This document shows positions 1 to 8,530 of a stretch of 29,042 nt of DNA, piece after piece. The position numbers and the translations under genes are program-made. Under the pieces are notes generated by a model that searched no databases, was not told the DNA's origin, and saw nothing but the letters and a program-made list of their open reading frames with translations. Origin of the DNA: Candidatus Ancillula trichonymphae ImTpAt (GTDB lineage Bacteria > Actinomycetota > Actinomycetes > Actinomycetales > Bifidobacteriaceae); the NCBI GenBank assembly GCA_000485475.1, contig AXYY01000064.1:1-29042 (forward strand). The letters are read 5' to 3'. Each line of letters starts with the position of its first letter. Within the stretch, counting starts at the first letter, position 1.

Positions 1-1131
1 CGCGAGACCAACACTATGCCGAACTGGGCTGGTTCGTGCTGGTACTATTTGCGCTATCTTGATGTTAATCATGCGGGTAGTAGTCAAAATGCATCCGTTG
101 TTGATCTGAAACTCGAGAAGTATTGGCTAGGGCCTGAACATAACAGCACTGCCTCGAAAACTGGCGGAGTTGATCTGTATGTTGGCGGAGTTGAGCATGC
201 GGTTTTACATCTACTTTATGCACGATTCTGGCACAAAATTCTCTACGATTTGGGATTTGTATCCAGTGTGGAACCGTTCAAGAAGCTCTTTAATCAGGGG
301 TACATTCAGGCGTACGCATATACGGACAAGCGGGGGCAATATGTGGATGCAAATGAGGTTGAAGAAGTAAAACTACAAGATAATCAAATTGTCTACAAGT
401 TTGGTGACGAAGTGGTTAACCGCGAGTATGGCAAAATGGGCAAGAGCCTGAAAAACATTATCACTCCAGAAGAAGTTGCTCATGAATATGGTGCGGATAC
501 TTTCAGAATATACGAGATGTCGATGGGGCCACTAGACTTATCAAGGCCTTGGGAAACTCGAGCAGTTGTTGGCGCTATGCGCTTCTTGCAGAGACTTTGG
601 CGACTAGTTGTTGATGAAAATACTGGAAGTTTAGTTGATGATCTACAAGAAGTGGATACTGAAACTCTAAAAGTTCTTAACAAAACTGTAGATTCTGTGC
701 GCGTAGAGATGGAAAATATCCGCCCAAATACCGCAATTGCGAAACTGATTGGGCTAGTAAATCATCTCACTGGTGTTCTAACGAAGCAGAATGCTGTACC
801 TAGAAGTGTTGTGAAACCGTTAATTTTGATGACCGCACCATTTGCACCACACATATGCGAGGAGCTCTGGCAAAGACTTGGTGAAACTGTCTCACTTCTG
901 CACGCAGATTATCCGAGTGCTGATGAAAAATATCTAATTAATGACACGATCAAGATTGGAGTGCAAGTGAACGGGAAGGTGCGTGCAACACTTGAAATTG
1001 CGTCAACTGCATCTGTAGATGAGTTCAAAAGTGCTGCACTGTCCATCACGCAGGTTGCTAATGCAATCGGTGACAAGGACATAAAGAAAGCAATTGTCAT
1101 TCCGGGCAAGATTGTGAACTTTGTGGTGTAA
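1..1131 (+). CDS. leuS: Leucyl-tRNA synthetase, C-terminal part (5' end outside window)
   Basis: Class I aminoacyl-tRNA synthetase that charges tRNA-Leu with leucine in the cytoplasm. The frame is open from base 1, so the N-terminal part of the Rossmann fold and most of the CP1 editing domain lie outside. Visible are the ETNTMPNWAGS-WYYLRY core near the start, the VDLYVGGVEHAVLHLLYAR segment of the leucine-specific catalytic region, and the signature loop as KMGKS (bases 433-447) in place of KMSKS. The serine-to-glycine change is, as I recall, common in actinobacterial LeuRS. The anticodon-binding helical domain follows (APFAPHICEELW), then the C-terminal VQVNGKVRATLEI domain that contacts the tRNA elbow. 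The gene ends in TAA 30 bases before the clpC promoter and no terminator hairpin is seen between them. About 376 residues are present, under half of a full enzyme. Confidence 0.97.
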   Translation, partial: RETNTMPNWAGSCWYYLRYLDVNHAGSSQNASVVDLKLEKYWLGPEHNSTASKTGGVDLYVGGVEHAVLHLLYARFWHKILYDLGFVSSVEPFKKLFNQGYIQAYAYTDKRGQYVDANEVEEVKLQDNQIVYKFGDEVVNREYGKMGKSLKNIITPEEVAHEYGADTFRIYEMSMGPLDLSRPWETRAVVGAMRFLQRLWRLVVDENTGSLVDDLQEVDTETLKVLNKTVDSVRVEMENIRPNTAIAKLIGLVNHLTGVLTKQNAVPRSVVKPLILMTAPFAPHICEELWQRLGETVSLLHADYPSADEKYLINDTIKIGVQVNGKVRATLEIASTASVDEFKSAALSITQVANAIGDKDIKKAIVIPGKIVNFVV

Positions 1132-1161
1132 TTTCGTGCACAAATATTTGACATTGCTTAG

Positions 1162-1190
1162 TTGACAATTGTGGTGGGTTGTGCTATACT
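1162..1190 (+). promoter_or_regulatory. Predicted sigma-70-type promoter of clpC
   Basis: TTGACA at 1162-1167 and TATACT at 1185-1190 are separated by exactly 17 bases, and TGC directly before the -10 makes it an extended -10 as well. A second TTGACA lies 14 bases upstream at 1148-1153. The clpC start codon is 43 bases past the -10, with AGGTGA at 1225-1230 as ribosome binding site. I saw no clear HspR- or CtsR-type operator, so heat-shock control is not evident. Confidence 0.8.
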
Positions 1191-1233
1191 GGACCTGTGA
1201 TGATCTTTCGAGTAGGTTTAGAAAAGGTGATGT

Positions 1234-3714
1234 ATGTTTGAGCGATTTACTGATATATCTAGAGAAGTTATCGTTCTAGCGCAGAAGTATGCGAACGAGT
1301 ACAAGAACAATTTCATCGGAACTGAGCACATCTTGTTGGCGCTAATAGAGGTAAAGGACGGACTTGCCTCGAAGATTTTAGGTCAAGTTGGAGTGAAGTC
1401 AGAAGATGTTCGCGAAAAGTTTTCAGAGATTTTCAACAAATACGAGAAATCAGCAATCGATACTCCACAATTTACTCCGCGCGTAAAAAGAGTTCTGGAA
1501 ATTTCTCTGAAAAAGGCACTGGAGCACAAAAAACAGTACATATCAACTGAGCACATTCTTCTGGGGATTATAACTGAGGGAGAGGGAGTTGCTGTAAAGA
1601 TTCTTGCAGATTTAGGAGTCACCAAGAGCGATTTGATCAACGCACTAGCTTCAAGTATTGATGGGGGACTGGCTGCAGATAACGATAAAGTTGCGGCGAC
1701 TGCGGGCGGTACTACTCGCGGGCAGAATATGACTGGTTCTCAATTGCTTGATAAGTTTGGTAGAAATCTAACTGCCGCAGCAAAAGAGGACAAGTTAGAT
1801 CCAGTTATAGGTCGAAAAACAGAAGTTGAACGAATAATGCAGATTCTCAGCAGAAGAACTAAGAACAACCCCATACTCATCGGTGAGCCGGGCGTTGGAA
1901 AAACCGCTGTTGTAGAGGGGCTTGCGCAGTCGATTGTGCGGGGTGATGTTCCAGAAACCATCAAGGACAAGCAGATTTACGCACTTGATCTGGGCGCCAT
2001 GGTTGCAGGGACTAGTTATCGTGGACAGTTTGAAGACAGACTGAAAAAGGTCATGACCGAAATAGTCAGCCGCGGAGATATAATCTTGTTCATCGATGAG
2101 ATTCACACACTTGTTGGTGCGGGTAATGCAGAGGGGTCACTTGATGCTGCGAGCATTCTCAAGCCCATGCTTGCGCGAGGAGAGTTGCAGACAATTGGGG
2201 CAACCACAATTGAAGAGTATCGTAAATACTTTGAGAAAGATTCCGCACTAGAGCGCCGTTTTCAGCCGATTAAAGTGAACGAGCCGTCTATTGAGGATGC
2301 GATCTTGATTCTAAAAGGTCTTCGCGATAGATATGAATCACATCACAGAGTAATTATATCTGATGAAGGGGTTGAAGCAGCAGTGAAGTTGAGTGCGAGG
2401 TATCTAAATGACCGCTTTTTGCCAGACAAGGCCATCGATCTGGTTGATGAGGCGGGTGCTCGACTCCGAATCTCCAAGATGACTGCACCACCTGAGATCC
2501 GTGACATATACGACCAGATTGCGAAGAAGAAGAATGAAATTGAATCTGCAGTTAACACACAGAACTTCGAACTGGCGGCCAAGTTAAAGGGGGAAGCTGA
2601 AGGGCTAGAAAAGAAGCGTGCTGCTAAAGAAGATGAGTGGAAGAGTACGGACCGAGATATTGATGCAAAGGTTGATGAAGAAGCAATTGCGAAGGTTCTT
2701 GAAATGTCAACGGGAATTCCAGTTTATAGATTAACTGAAGAGGAGTCCAAGCGCCTCTTGACCATGGAGGCTGAGTTACATAAACGAGTTGTTGGACAAG
2801 ATGAAGCAATTGGAGCACTTGCTCGCTCCATTCGTCGAACGCGTGCAGGTTTGAAAGACCCCAAGAGGCCTAGTGGTTCCTTTATTTTCGCAGGTCCGAC
2901 AGGCGTTGGAAAAACCGAACTAGCAAAAGCATTGTCGGAGTTCCTGTTCAGTGACGAGAACTCGTTAATACAGGTGGATATGTCTGAATATGGCGAGAAA
3001 CATACAACTTCGCGGCTCTTTGGTGCGCCTCCTGGCTTTGTTGGCTATGAAGATGGTGGGCAGTTGACTGAAAAAATCCGCAGAAAACCGTTCAGCGTGG
3101 TGCTTTTTGATGAAATTGAGAAAGCTCACCCAGACATCTTCAACACACTTCTACAAGTTTTGGAAGACGGACACCTGACCGATTCTACGGGGCGTTTAGT
3201 TGACTTTAAGAACACAGTTATAATTATGACAACGAATTTGGGTTCTGGTGATTTGGCGCGGTCAGTTATGGTTGGTTTTGCTGATGATAGTAACGCAGAT
3301 TCTAGCTATGATCGTATGAAAGCGCGCGTGAGAGAGGACTTGAAGAAGAATTTTAGGCCAGAATTTTTGAACCGCATTGATGATGTTATCGTGTTTCCAC
3401 AGCTCAAAAAAGATGAGATTCTGCAAATCGTTGACATGATGATTATTAACCTGGAGAAGCGTTTAGTTGAGAAGAATATTAAAATTGAAGTCACTCAAAA
3501 AGCAAGGGAATTACTGGCAACGAGGGGTTACGATCCTATACTTGGTGCGCGCCCACTGAGGAGAACAATTTCTCGTGACATTGAGGATTACTTGTCTGAG
3601 AAGATTCTGTATGGGGAACTCAAGAACGGTGATACTGTCAAGATCGACAGTTCTGAAATTAAAAGTAGTGATGAATTTACTTTTGAGTTTGTGTCGCAGC
3701 AGAATCCTGATTAA
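1234..3714 (+). CDS. clpC: ClpC, AAA+ unfoldase subunit of the Clp protease
   Basis: Hexameric HSP100 ATPase that unfolds proteins and feeds them to the ClpP peptidase in the cytoplasm. The 826 residues carry, in order: a double Clp N-domain (about 1-145), the first AAA+ module with Walker A GEPGVGKT (217-224) and Walker B FIDE (DE 288-289), a UVR-type coiled middle segment (about 430-465) that separates ClpC from ClpA and ClpB, and a second AAA+ module with Walker A GPTGVGKT (554-561) and Walker B LFDE (DE 626-627). A GFVGYEDGG segment lies between the second Walker pair, and the C-terminal D2-small domain (ARPLRRTI) is intact. Length is normal for the family. The ATG has AGGTGA three bases upstream and its own promoter. 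All catalytic motifs look functional, so this is the working Clp unfoldase rather than a decayed copy. Confidence 0.98.
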   Translation: MFERFTDISREVIVLAQKYANEYKNNFIGTEHILLALIEVKDGLASKILGQVGVKSEDVREKFSEIFNKYEKSAIDTPQFTPRVKRVLEISLKKALEHKKQYISTEHILLGIITEGEGVAVKILADLGVTKSDLINALASSIDGGLAADNDKVAATAGGTTRGQNMTGSQLLDKFGRNLTAAAKEDKLDPVIGRKTEVERIMQILSRRTKNNPILIGEPGVGKTAVVEGLAQSIVRGDVPETIKDKQIYALDLGAMVAGTSYRGQFEDRLKKVMTEIVSRGDIILFIDEIHTLVGAGNAEGSLDAASILKPMLARGELQTIGATTIEEYRKYFEKDSALERRFQPIKVNEPSIEDAILILKGLRDRYESHHRVIISDEGVEAAVKLSARYLNDRFLPDKAIDLVDEAGARLRISKMTAPPEIRDIYDQIAKKKNEIESAVNTQNFELAAKLKGEAEGLEKKRAAKEDEWKSTDRDIDAKVDEEAIAKVLEMSTGIPVYRLTEEESKRLLTMEAELHKRVVGQDEAIGALARSIRRTRAGLKDPKRPSGSFIFAGPTGVGKTELAKALSEFLFSDENSLIQVDMSEYGEKHTTSRLFGAPPGFVGYEDGGQLTEKIRRKPFSVVLFDEIEKAHPDIFNTLLQVLEDGHLTDSTGRLVDFKNTVIIMTTNLGSGDLARSVMVGFADDSNADSSYDRMKARVREDLKKNFRPEFLNRIDDVIVFPQLKKDEILQIVDMMIINLEKRLVEKNIKIEVTQKARELLATRGYDPILGARPLRRTISRDIEDYLSEKILYGELKNGDTVKIDSSEIKSSDEFTFEFVSQQNPD

Positions 3715-3849
3715 CGCGAACCTATAACACACTCTTCAACTTTTTGAACTTATTAACATTTCTGAAGTTCGGTTTGCGTGTAGTTTTCACTGGTTATTAT
3801 ATTTATACTATTACTTTTGTATTTGTAAACTGACAGAAAAGAGGATACT

Positions 3850-4256
3850 ATGTCAAATAATATTGAAATTGTCGCTACTGGGAATGTTGTCAACGATCCA
3901 GTGTACTTTGAGAAGAAAGAGAACTGTAAGTCTATGGTGAGTTTTTGTTTTGCTTCTACGCCACGTCCGTCGCTTCGACCGAGAGGTCAAGAAATGGGTT
4001 GACGGTAAGACTCTACTTGGTTTATATGGTTCACTAGCAGATAATGTTCAAGCAAGTATTACAAAAGGACAGCCTCTGGTTATCTATCGCATCCATCCTG
4101 AGAACGCGCGCCTGGGAAAATGCAGATGGTGTTCCTAATACGAGCAGCAACTTGACGCATGGTTCTGCAGAATTCACGCGCAAGAAGGTAAGTGATGCAG
4201 ATGCGGTAACTTCAGTTGAGGCACTTGAAGAAGAGGAAGTCAAGAAGAGAAAATAA
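3850..4256 (+). pseudogene. ssb: Frameshifted single-stranded DNA-binding protein (SSB) remnant
   Basis: An OB-fold SSB is spread over three frames. Frame 1 runs from ATG 3850 to TGA 4002 and gives the N-terminal strand (IEIVATGNVVNDPVYFE, then SFCFAST). The next frame resumes with RFDREVKKWVDG and LADNVQASITKGQPLVIY, matching the conserved actinobacterial SSB core FDRE...WVDG...LADNV..SL.KG.PVIVYG. The third frame continues with RTRAWENADGV and an acidic tail ending EALEEEEVKKRK at the TAA 4254-4256. At least two frame changes and a shortened stretch between WVDG and LADN are needed, so a functional OB fold is unlikely. A good ribosome binding site (AAGAGGA) precedes the ATG, and a terminator follows. 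SSB is essential, so another intact ssb copy should exist elsewhere. Sequencing error cannot be excluded, but the missing residues argue for real decay. Confidence 0.82.
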
Positions 4257-4264
4257 CAAAATTA

Positions 4265-4301
4265 AAAATGGAGTAAAATCCGTGTGGTTTTACTCCATTT
4301 T
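4265..4301 (+). terminator. Hairpin terminator after the ssb remnant
   Basis: A perfect 14-base inverted repeat (AAAATGGAGTAAAA at 4265-4278 with TTTTACTCCATTTT at 4288-4301) encloses a 9-base loop, TCCGTGTGG. The stem begins with As and ends with Ts, so it could terminate transcription in either direction. It separates the ssb remnant from the helicase gene, which has its own -10 element 57 bases downstream. Confidence 0.8.
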
Positions 4302-4357
4302 CATAACATTTGATGTTATTATTTCGTTAATAATATCAATTGCACAACTAAATGATG

Positions 4358-4363
4358 TATAAT
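4358..4363 (+). promoter_or_regulatory. Perfect -10 box predicting leaderless transcription of the helicase gene
   Basis: TATAAT at 4358-4363 is followed by six bases and then ATG at 4370. By standard spacing transcription would begin at base 4370, the A of that ATG. No Shine-Dalgarno sequence precedes either this ATG or the in-frame ATGs at 4352 and 4355, and no -35 box sits at good spacing. Confidence 0.65.
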
Positions 4364-4369
4364 GTATTC

Positions 4370-7300
4370 ATGAGTTACACAGATGGTGAGAGTAGCTATA
4401 CTGACACTGATACTGACGCTAAAGTAAGAGGTAACACGAAGAATGCGAATACTTCACAATTAACTGGAGATGCTGATGACGACACCAGTAATGACACTAG
4501 GAAGCTGGACAGGCAGTTGCTTGACCGGTTTGCGGTTCGCTCTAGTAAAAAACAACCTGATGATGGTGCTACAAAAGAAAATTCTACTGCGCGTGATCTT
4601 ACGAATACATTTGAAGAACAACTTGAAAAGTGGCAAAAAGTGCTGAAAACCGAATATGCTAGAGAGCAAAGTGAAGTGAATGCATATGCTGAAAGGGGCA
4701 AGTATACAATTGTGTTGACTGAGGCATCCACTGGCGGAATGACGAATCTAGAGACGAATAAACCAACGGCCCTGAGTACTCTTTTCTTGAAGGAGGGTAC
4801 GCTCAAAAGCGAGTTAATACATGCACAAAACATCACCGAGAAAATTCAGGAGTTCGCCGCTGCGGGTGTTCATTGTAGTGCATATCTTGTATCAGGACTG
4901 TTCGATAGTCTGCCAATTTTCATGCGCAAGTGCAATTTGGTGAAGAGTAATAAAAATAAAGATGTTGTCATAACTCTGGAAAACACGGTCAAGTTGAATC
5001 CGCAAGTAGCCAAAATATTCGGAATTAAGGAGCAAGTCATCAATTTGCGCAAGAACCAGACTTTTGATGAGAAGAGCGCCTTAAAAGTCTTGGACTCCAA
5101 ATTTTCAACTACCCAAAAGAAGATAGTTTACAAGAACTTCATCACGTTTTACCACGTAGGGGAGGATTACCACAAGTATTTTGAAAATATGCGCGAGTAT
5201 ATACTGAACAACAAGTTAATCGAATCACTTCATGCAGAAAAGGTCACCTTCAACGATGCTAGAAATGTTGCACTCTTGAAGTTGGCGGTTGACTTCAACG
5301 ATGCTGCAAAAATAAACGCACTAGAAGATTCACTACCAACTGCTGAAATTGGTGTTGGTGACTTAACCTTCAAGGAGCGGTTACTGGTCTCCGTGTATAA
5401 TCAAGGGTTGGGGTTCGTCGTGGATACTCCGCTCAAAAGTGCGAATCCTGAGTTGATTGCTGCTTTTGTTGCACAGTCGAATTGCCGAGGTGAAAGAGTT
5501 TTGCACATCTCCAAGACGCAGAAAAGTGCGCGAAATGTTTTGAAATACCTCAAAAAACATGAACTGGATGATCTCTACGTTGATGCATTTACTTCACTTG
5601 ATGATAACAAGAACTTCGTAAAAAAAATCACAAGTATATACGAGAACTACGATGGTGTTCAACCAAGTTACGACCTACGCATTAGCATGGAACTAGAGGA
5701 TCTGCGCCAGAAGATTAGCGCCAACTTCGACCTAATACATCGGCGGAAGAAACCTTGGGGAGTTAGTTATTACGACACCATCAACAAAACTATGCCTAAT
5801 TTAGCAGCTGAAGATGTTGGTGTGCGGTTTTCGCGGGACACATGCATAAATGTCAAGGACCAGTTTCCCGCATTTAAGGACAACTTTGAGGAACTACTGA
5901 ATGTTAACGAGGAGATTTTTACTAGTAAGTCCGACACAAGTGGTGCGATTGATTGGATACTTGCAGTAATTGAATCTGTTCAGAAAGCTGAAAATGTACT
6001 TGAATCTGCGGATCGCCTACTCAACACTTCGCTGCCGCAGCTGAAAAAAGAGGTTGCGCAAATTACTGCGAGTGTTCAAATTCTAGATCCCGAGAACATG
6101 ACGAAGCTAAATAGAATTGTGCAACTTCTCAGCGCGATTCGTCAAACTCTAGATTTGTTCACGAACGATATATTCATCAGAGATCTACAGCCGTTCATAT
6201 CTGTTACTGCTCCGAAGTCTAGTCAAAACAAAAGTCTAGGATTTTTGGAACGGAAACGGCTTCTGAAGGAGTCAAAAACACTACTTAGGCCTGGACAAAA
6301 AGTCTCGAACATGCACGAAAAGCTCCTGGAAATTCAGGATCAGAAGGTTTTGTGGAGTGCTATTTGCAAGGGTATGAACGATTCTGGAAAAGATTCAGAG
6401 TTGTTGTGGGAGAATTTTGTTCCAAGTCTACCAAGCTCGATTCCAACTGCACACAATCTTGCGAGTTTGGTTGTCAACGATATTCAGAATGTGCAAGAAG
6501 CGTTTAGCGGTGTTGTTGAACTTGAAGATTTAATGTCTGCTGATTTTACCACTCTTGAAAGTAGATTACGAGAAGTTGCTGATAATGCAAAGTTGATCCG
6601 TTTGTTACCAAAACATGCTAGTGCTGTCAACTTCTTCGTGAATGAGGGCCTGGATGAATTTGCAAAAGAAATCTGCAAGCGTAGAATTCAAAAGAGGGAC
6701 TTACTGTCCACATTTGAGCGCACCTGGTTTGAGAGCGCGAAGGAGCAGATGCTTGAGTCGCACACTGTCTACAACGAGATTACTTCGGCGAAGTTGCAGC
6801 AACTTGTGGATAAATTTACCGAACTGGATAAACAGCATGTGCAACTACTCAGCGCGCCTGTAAAATTCATCAAGAATATGCGACTTCAGGAGCAGGTTGC
6901 TGCATTTCCCAGTCTTGAAGCGAGTAACTATCTTAAGTTTGCGAAACACTACTGCAGTGCTTTTGGGACATCCTGGAAAAATATACCAGCCATTTTGCGT
7001 GCAGATGAAGTTGTTGACACGCTGATTATCGAAGATGTTGAAAATATATCACCGTACGCACTTGTCCTGTGCATCGCGAAGGTAAAACGAGTTGTTATAC
7101 TGACCGATTTGCATGTAACTTCATCGCGTTGCGTGCAGGCGCTTGCTAATATTCTACCTGTTTTTGAGATGGATTCTCGCACAAGTCTCAGAGATGTGCG
7201 GCTAACCAAATTTATCAAGGACCAGGGTTATTCACGTGTATTTATTGATAACACAGAGTTAAAAGCAGGTGGTTGCATAAAATATTCCTACTTGAAGAAT

Positions 7301-8332
7301 TCGGAAACATTGGATGCAATTTGCGAAACTGAAGTGAATTTTGTCTGCGACTACATCGTGGAGTATTGTCAACGAAGTGCGGATTCATTAAATGTTGGTA
7401 CTCTGACGCAGAAGTTTGCAAAACGTATAAAAGATGAGCTGAAAGTGCGGCTGCAGAATGATTCTACAATTGCCAAAAGTATGATAGCATTTGAGAGATC
7501 TGGAAATTTTATTGATATTGCATGCATTGACAATGCCTCGTTTTTGCCAGCTGATGATGTTTTGTTGGTTGTTTCAATTGCTAGAACTCCGCAAAATAAG
7601 GTGCTTTATGACTTCGGTTCGTTATTTGCGAAGTCCGGATTTTCGGATCTTGTTGCTTTGTTATCTTCAGTTAATAAAAACTTCCAGATTTGCACATCAG
7701 TTGAGGCAAATGATCTGAAGCGGAACAATTTGATGACTTCTGGACAGCGGTTACTTTTCGACTTGTTGAGTTTTACTAAAAGTGTCAGTAGTGATGAAGT
7801 TGATGCGAACAAGATTAAGAATTACTTGGGGATTGATGTGCTTGAGTTGGACGGAATCACGGTAAATAAGCCAACTCGTGAATATATGAAGTCAAGTTTT
7901 GCCATCACTGGACCAACGTTTGAGCAAAGCAGCATAGTTGATTATCTTGCCGGACAAGTTTCTGGTCAAGATTACGAGGTTCAGATAGATTACAACTTTT
8001 CGGATATGTTCGACCGCAAAATACCGCTAACAGTGTTCTCAAAGAGTAGTAATAAAGCGGTTGCGGTTTTGATTGACGATACGATTTTCAACGGCGTTAA
8101 GTCGCTCAGACAAAAACTGCGATTCAGAAAAGAGGAACTGGAGTTTTTGGGGTGGAGAGTTGTGCGTGTCTGGTCAAAGGGAGTAGTTGATAATCCAAAG
8201 TATGAAGTTGCAAAAATTCTTGATGCTTTTGTTGATGAGCACCTGAAAACGCCGGTGAAGTCCAGAGGAATTGGAAAGATTACTGCTCGAGATGCACAAA
8301 TTTTGGAGAATCGTCCGCCGCATTGGGGCTAA
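4370..8332 (+). CDS. Giant actinobacterial helicase-like protein with C-terminal REase/MTES-type nuclease domain
   Basis: A 1320-residue soluble protein resembling the large actinobacterial superfamily I helicase family (DUF4011-like N-region, split helicase core, C-terminal REase_MTES/Vsr-like fold). After a low-complexity acidic Ser/Thr/Asp tail (about 1-75, including a YTDTDTD repeat), the N-region holds the segments LEGTL..ELIHAQNITEKIQEF and LNPQVAKIFG expected of the family. The P-loop position reads VVDTPLKSANPE (D352-S357 onward), lacking GxxxxGK[ST]. The Walker B region reads LIIEDVENISP (about 886-894) followed by RVVILTDLH. The C-terminus has VLIDD, then LRFRKEELEFLGWRVVRVWS (about 1250-1270), the nuclease core. 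Two more in-frame ATGs (4352, 4355) exist, but 4370 fits the -10 box. It stands alone between a terminator and the convergent feo remnant. The large intact frame in a decaying neighbourhood implies selection. ATPase activity is doubtful. A role in DNA repair or defence is only inferred. Confidence 0.75.
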   Translation: MSYTDGESSYTDTDTDAKVRGNTKNANTSQLTGDADDDTSNDTRKLDRQLLDRFAVRSSKKQPDDGATKENSTARDLTNTFEEQLEKWQKVLKTEYAREQSEVNAYAERGKYTIVLTEASTGGMTNLETNKPTALSTLFLKEGTLKSELIHAQNITEKIQEFAAAGVHCSAYLVSGLFDSLPIFMRKCNLVKSNKNKDVVITLENTVKLNPQVAKIFGIKEQVINLRKNQTFDEKSALKVLDSKFSTTQKKIVYKNFITFYHVGEDYHKYFENMREYILNNKLIESLHAEKVTFNDARNVALLKLAVDFNDAAKINALEDSLPTAEIGVGDLTFKERLLVSVYNQGLGFVVDTPLKSANPELIAAFVAQSNCRGERVLHISKTQKSARNVLKYLKKHELDDLYVDAFTSLDDNKNFVKKITSIYENYDGVQPSYDLRISMELEDLRQKISANFDLIHRRKKPWGVSYYDTINKTMPNLAAEDVGVRFSRDTCINVKDQFPAFKDNFEELLNVNEEIFTSKSDTSGAIDWILAVIESVQKAENVLESADRLLNTSLPQLKKEVAQITASVQILDPENMTKLNRIVQLLSAIRQTLDLFTNDIFIRDLQPFISVTAPKSSQNKSLGFLERKRLLKESKTLLRPGQKVSNMHEKLLEIQDQKVLWSAICKGMNDSGKDSELLWENFVPSLPSSIPTAHNLASLVVNDIQNVQEAFSGVVELEDLMSADFTTLESRLREVADNAKLIRLLPKHASAVNFFVNEGLDEFAKEICKRRIQKRDLLSTFERTWFESAKEQMLESHTVYNEITSAKLQQLVDKFTELDKQHVQLLSAPVKFIKNMRLQEQVAAFPSLEASNYLKFAKHYCSAFGTSWKNIPAILRADEVVDTLIIEDVENISPYALVLCIAKVKRVVILTDLHVTSSRCVQALANILPVFEMDSRTSLRDVRLTKFIKDQGYSRVFIDNTELKAGGCIKYSYLKNSETLDAICETEVNFVCDYIVEYCQRSADSLNVGTLTQKFAKRIKDELKVRLQNDSTIAKSMIAFERSGNFIDIACIDNASFLPADDVLLVVSIARTPQNKVLYDFGSLFAKSGFSDLVALLSSVNKNFQICTSVEANDLKRNNLMTSGQRLLFDLLSFTKSVSSDEVDANKIKNYLGIDVLELDGITVNKPTREYMKSSFAITGPTFEQSSIVDYLAGQVSGQDYEVQIDYNFSDMFDRKIPLTVFSKSSNKAVAVLIDDTIFNGVKSLRQKLRFRKEELEFLGWRVVRVWSKGVVDNPKYEVAKILDAFVDEHLKTPVKSRGIGKITARDAQILENRPPHWG

Positions 8333-8410
8333 ACCTGCATTGAAGAGGAAATTCTTGCATGCACTTCCAGTTAATCGGGCACACCTCCCATATGCTTGCA
8401 CATGCACTGT

Positions 8411-8530
8411 TCAGCCTGTGGTCAGATTTCTCTTGACCTGTTCCAGTTCCGCATATTCGACGCGTAGAAATCGTGCGTGTTCCTGCATATACAGCGCGAG
8501 CAATGAGGGCGGTAGTTTATCAACAATCAT
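8411..8530 (-). pseudogene. Small third ORF of the feo operon, probably broken
   Basis: An ATG at 8530-8528 overlaps the feoB stop codon in an ATGA arrangement, typical of translational coupling. It encodes 39 residues (starting MIVDKLPPSLLALYMQEHAR) before TGA at 8411. Reading on past the stop, or one frame over, gives cysteine-containing sequence (for example VCPINWKCMQEF), so the original protein may have been longer with a Cys-rich end. That would suit the small FeoC-like or Cys-rich proteins that often follow feoB, but I do not recognise the family. The region 8333-8410 up to the convergent helicase gene holds only this degraded tail. Confidence is low that it makes a product. Confidence 0.4.

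Noticed and set aside
4396..4836. 146-codon minus-strand ORF at the start of the helicase gene
   Set aside because: It is the mirror of the Ser/Thr/Asp-rich N-terminus of the helicase protein and lacks start signals.
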